Positions 44,269-44,348 of a stretch of DNA of 44,348 nucleotides are shown here, piece by piece (the first letter of the stretch is position 1; each line of letters begins with the position of its first letter). The position numbers and the translations under genes were made by a program. Under the pieces are notes generated by a model. The model was not told the origin of the DNA. It made no database searches and saw nothing but the letters and a program-made list of their open reading frames with translations. Source of the stretch: Thermoplasmata archaeon (GTDB lineage: Archaea; Thermoplasmatota; Thermoplasmata; Thermoplasmatales; Thermoplasmataceae); contig JAJZZE010000018.1 of NCBI GenBank assembly GCA_021797735.1, positions 1 to 44,348 on the forward strand. The letters are read 5' to 3'.

Positions 44269-44348
44269 ATGGGAAAGCATAGCTCATTAATTGTTGAGAG
44301 GAAGGCCAGCGAGTCTGAGATAAACAGAAAAATTAAGGAGGAGAAGAT
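44269..44348 (+). CDS. start of an unidentified gene (3' truncated by window)
   Basis: An ATG at 44269 opens a frame of 26 codons that is still open at the window end. It reads MGKHSSLIVERKASESEINR and continues with charged residues. It is mostly charged and helical. No family recognised. It is divergent from aroD with about 100 bases between them. Confidence 0.5.
   Translation, partial: MGKHSSLIVERKASESEINRKIKEEK

Noticed and set aside
1-44348. CRISPR arrays, rRNA genes and replication origin repeats
   Set aside because: I looked for regularly spaced repeats and conserved rRNA segments and saw none.

Overview
The window is archaeal chromosomal DNA, most likely from the Thermoplasmatales (Ferroplasma/Acidiplasma/Picrophilus-like extreme acidophiles). 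The basis is: AT-rich DNA; lead genes whose start codon sits about 25 bases after a TATA box (leaderless), while downstream operon genes carry GGTGAT-type ribosome binding sites; archaeal DnaG primase, short archaeal triosephosphate isomerase, RtcB, two-CxxC protein disulfide oxidoreductase, COG1395 and COG2150 regulators, TrpB2-type tryptophan synthase; and large surface proteins dense in Asn-X-Ser/Thr sequons. The genus assignment is inference; no rRNA is present.

Layout. 1-1213: tail of an unidentified gene and a sugar-1-phosphate nucleotidyltransferase. 1457-7617: a peptide-type ABC importer, with a PKD-fused binding protein converging on a three-gene operon of two permeases and an ATP-binding-like subunit that has lost its nucleotide-binding motifs. 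7682-8859: acetyltransferase, winged-helix regulator, small protein. 8943-9192: relic of a probable transposase. 9239-12472: RtcB and a CARDB-type surface protein. 12480-19191: a complete, tightly overlapped tryptophan operon (trpB2-A-D-F-E-G-C) ending in DAHP synthase. 19415-20040: a multiply frameshifted gene. 20090-24559: triosephosphate isomerase, membrane protein, tRNA-Gly, DUF5752-like and DsrE-like proteins, ThrRS with an inserted zinc ribbon. 24618-28454: FAD-disulfide oxidoreductase, a two-gene small-membrane-protein cassette, GcvH, FtsJ-type methyltransferase and an unknown. 28451-32925: regulators COG1395 and COG2150, SerA plus a class V aminotransferase, AlaX. 33034-36445: disulfide oxidoreductase, tRNA-Thr, MFS transporter, small membrane protein, ThpR. 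36463-39660: an island holding a Ni-Fe CO dehydrogenase gene (cooS) and its maturation ATPase (cooC), richer in G+C than its surroundings, next to a transposase remnant and between two similar inverted sequences. 39973-43436: DnaG translationally coupled to a Lon-like AAA+ ATPase without protease domain, then a MarC-family protein. 43495-44348: type I dehydroquinate dehydratase and the start of another gene.

Functionally, much of the window is aromatic amino acid synthesis (DAHP synthase, AroD, the full Trp branch) and serine/one-carbon metabolism (SerA, aminotransferase, GcvH, with a COG2150 regulator divergent from serA). The main surprises are the orphan cooS-cooC pair, the motif-less ABC subunit, the Lon-like zinc-ribbon ATPase coupled to primase, and a possible secreted-peptide/partner cassette at 26028-26803.
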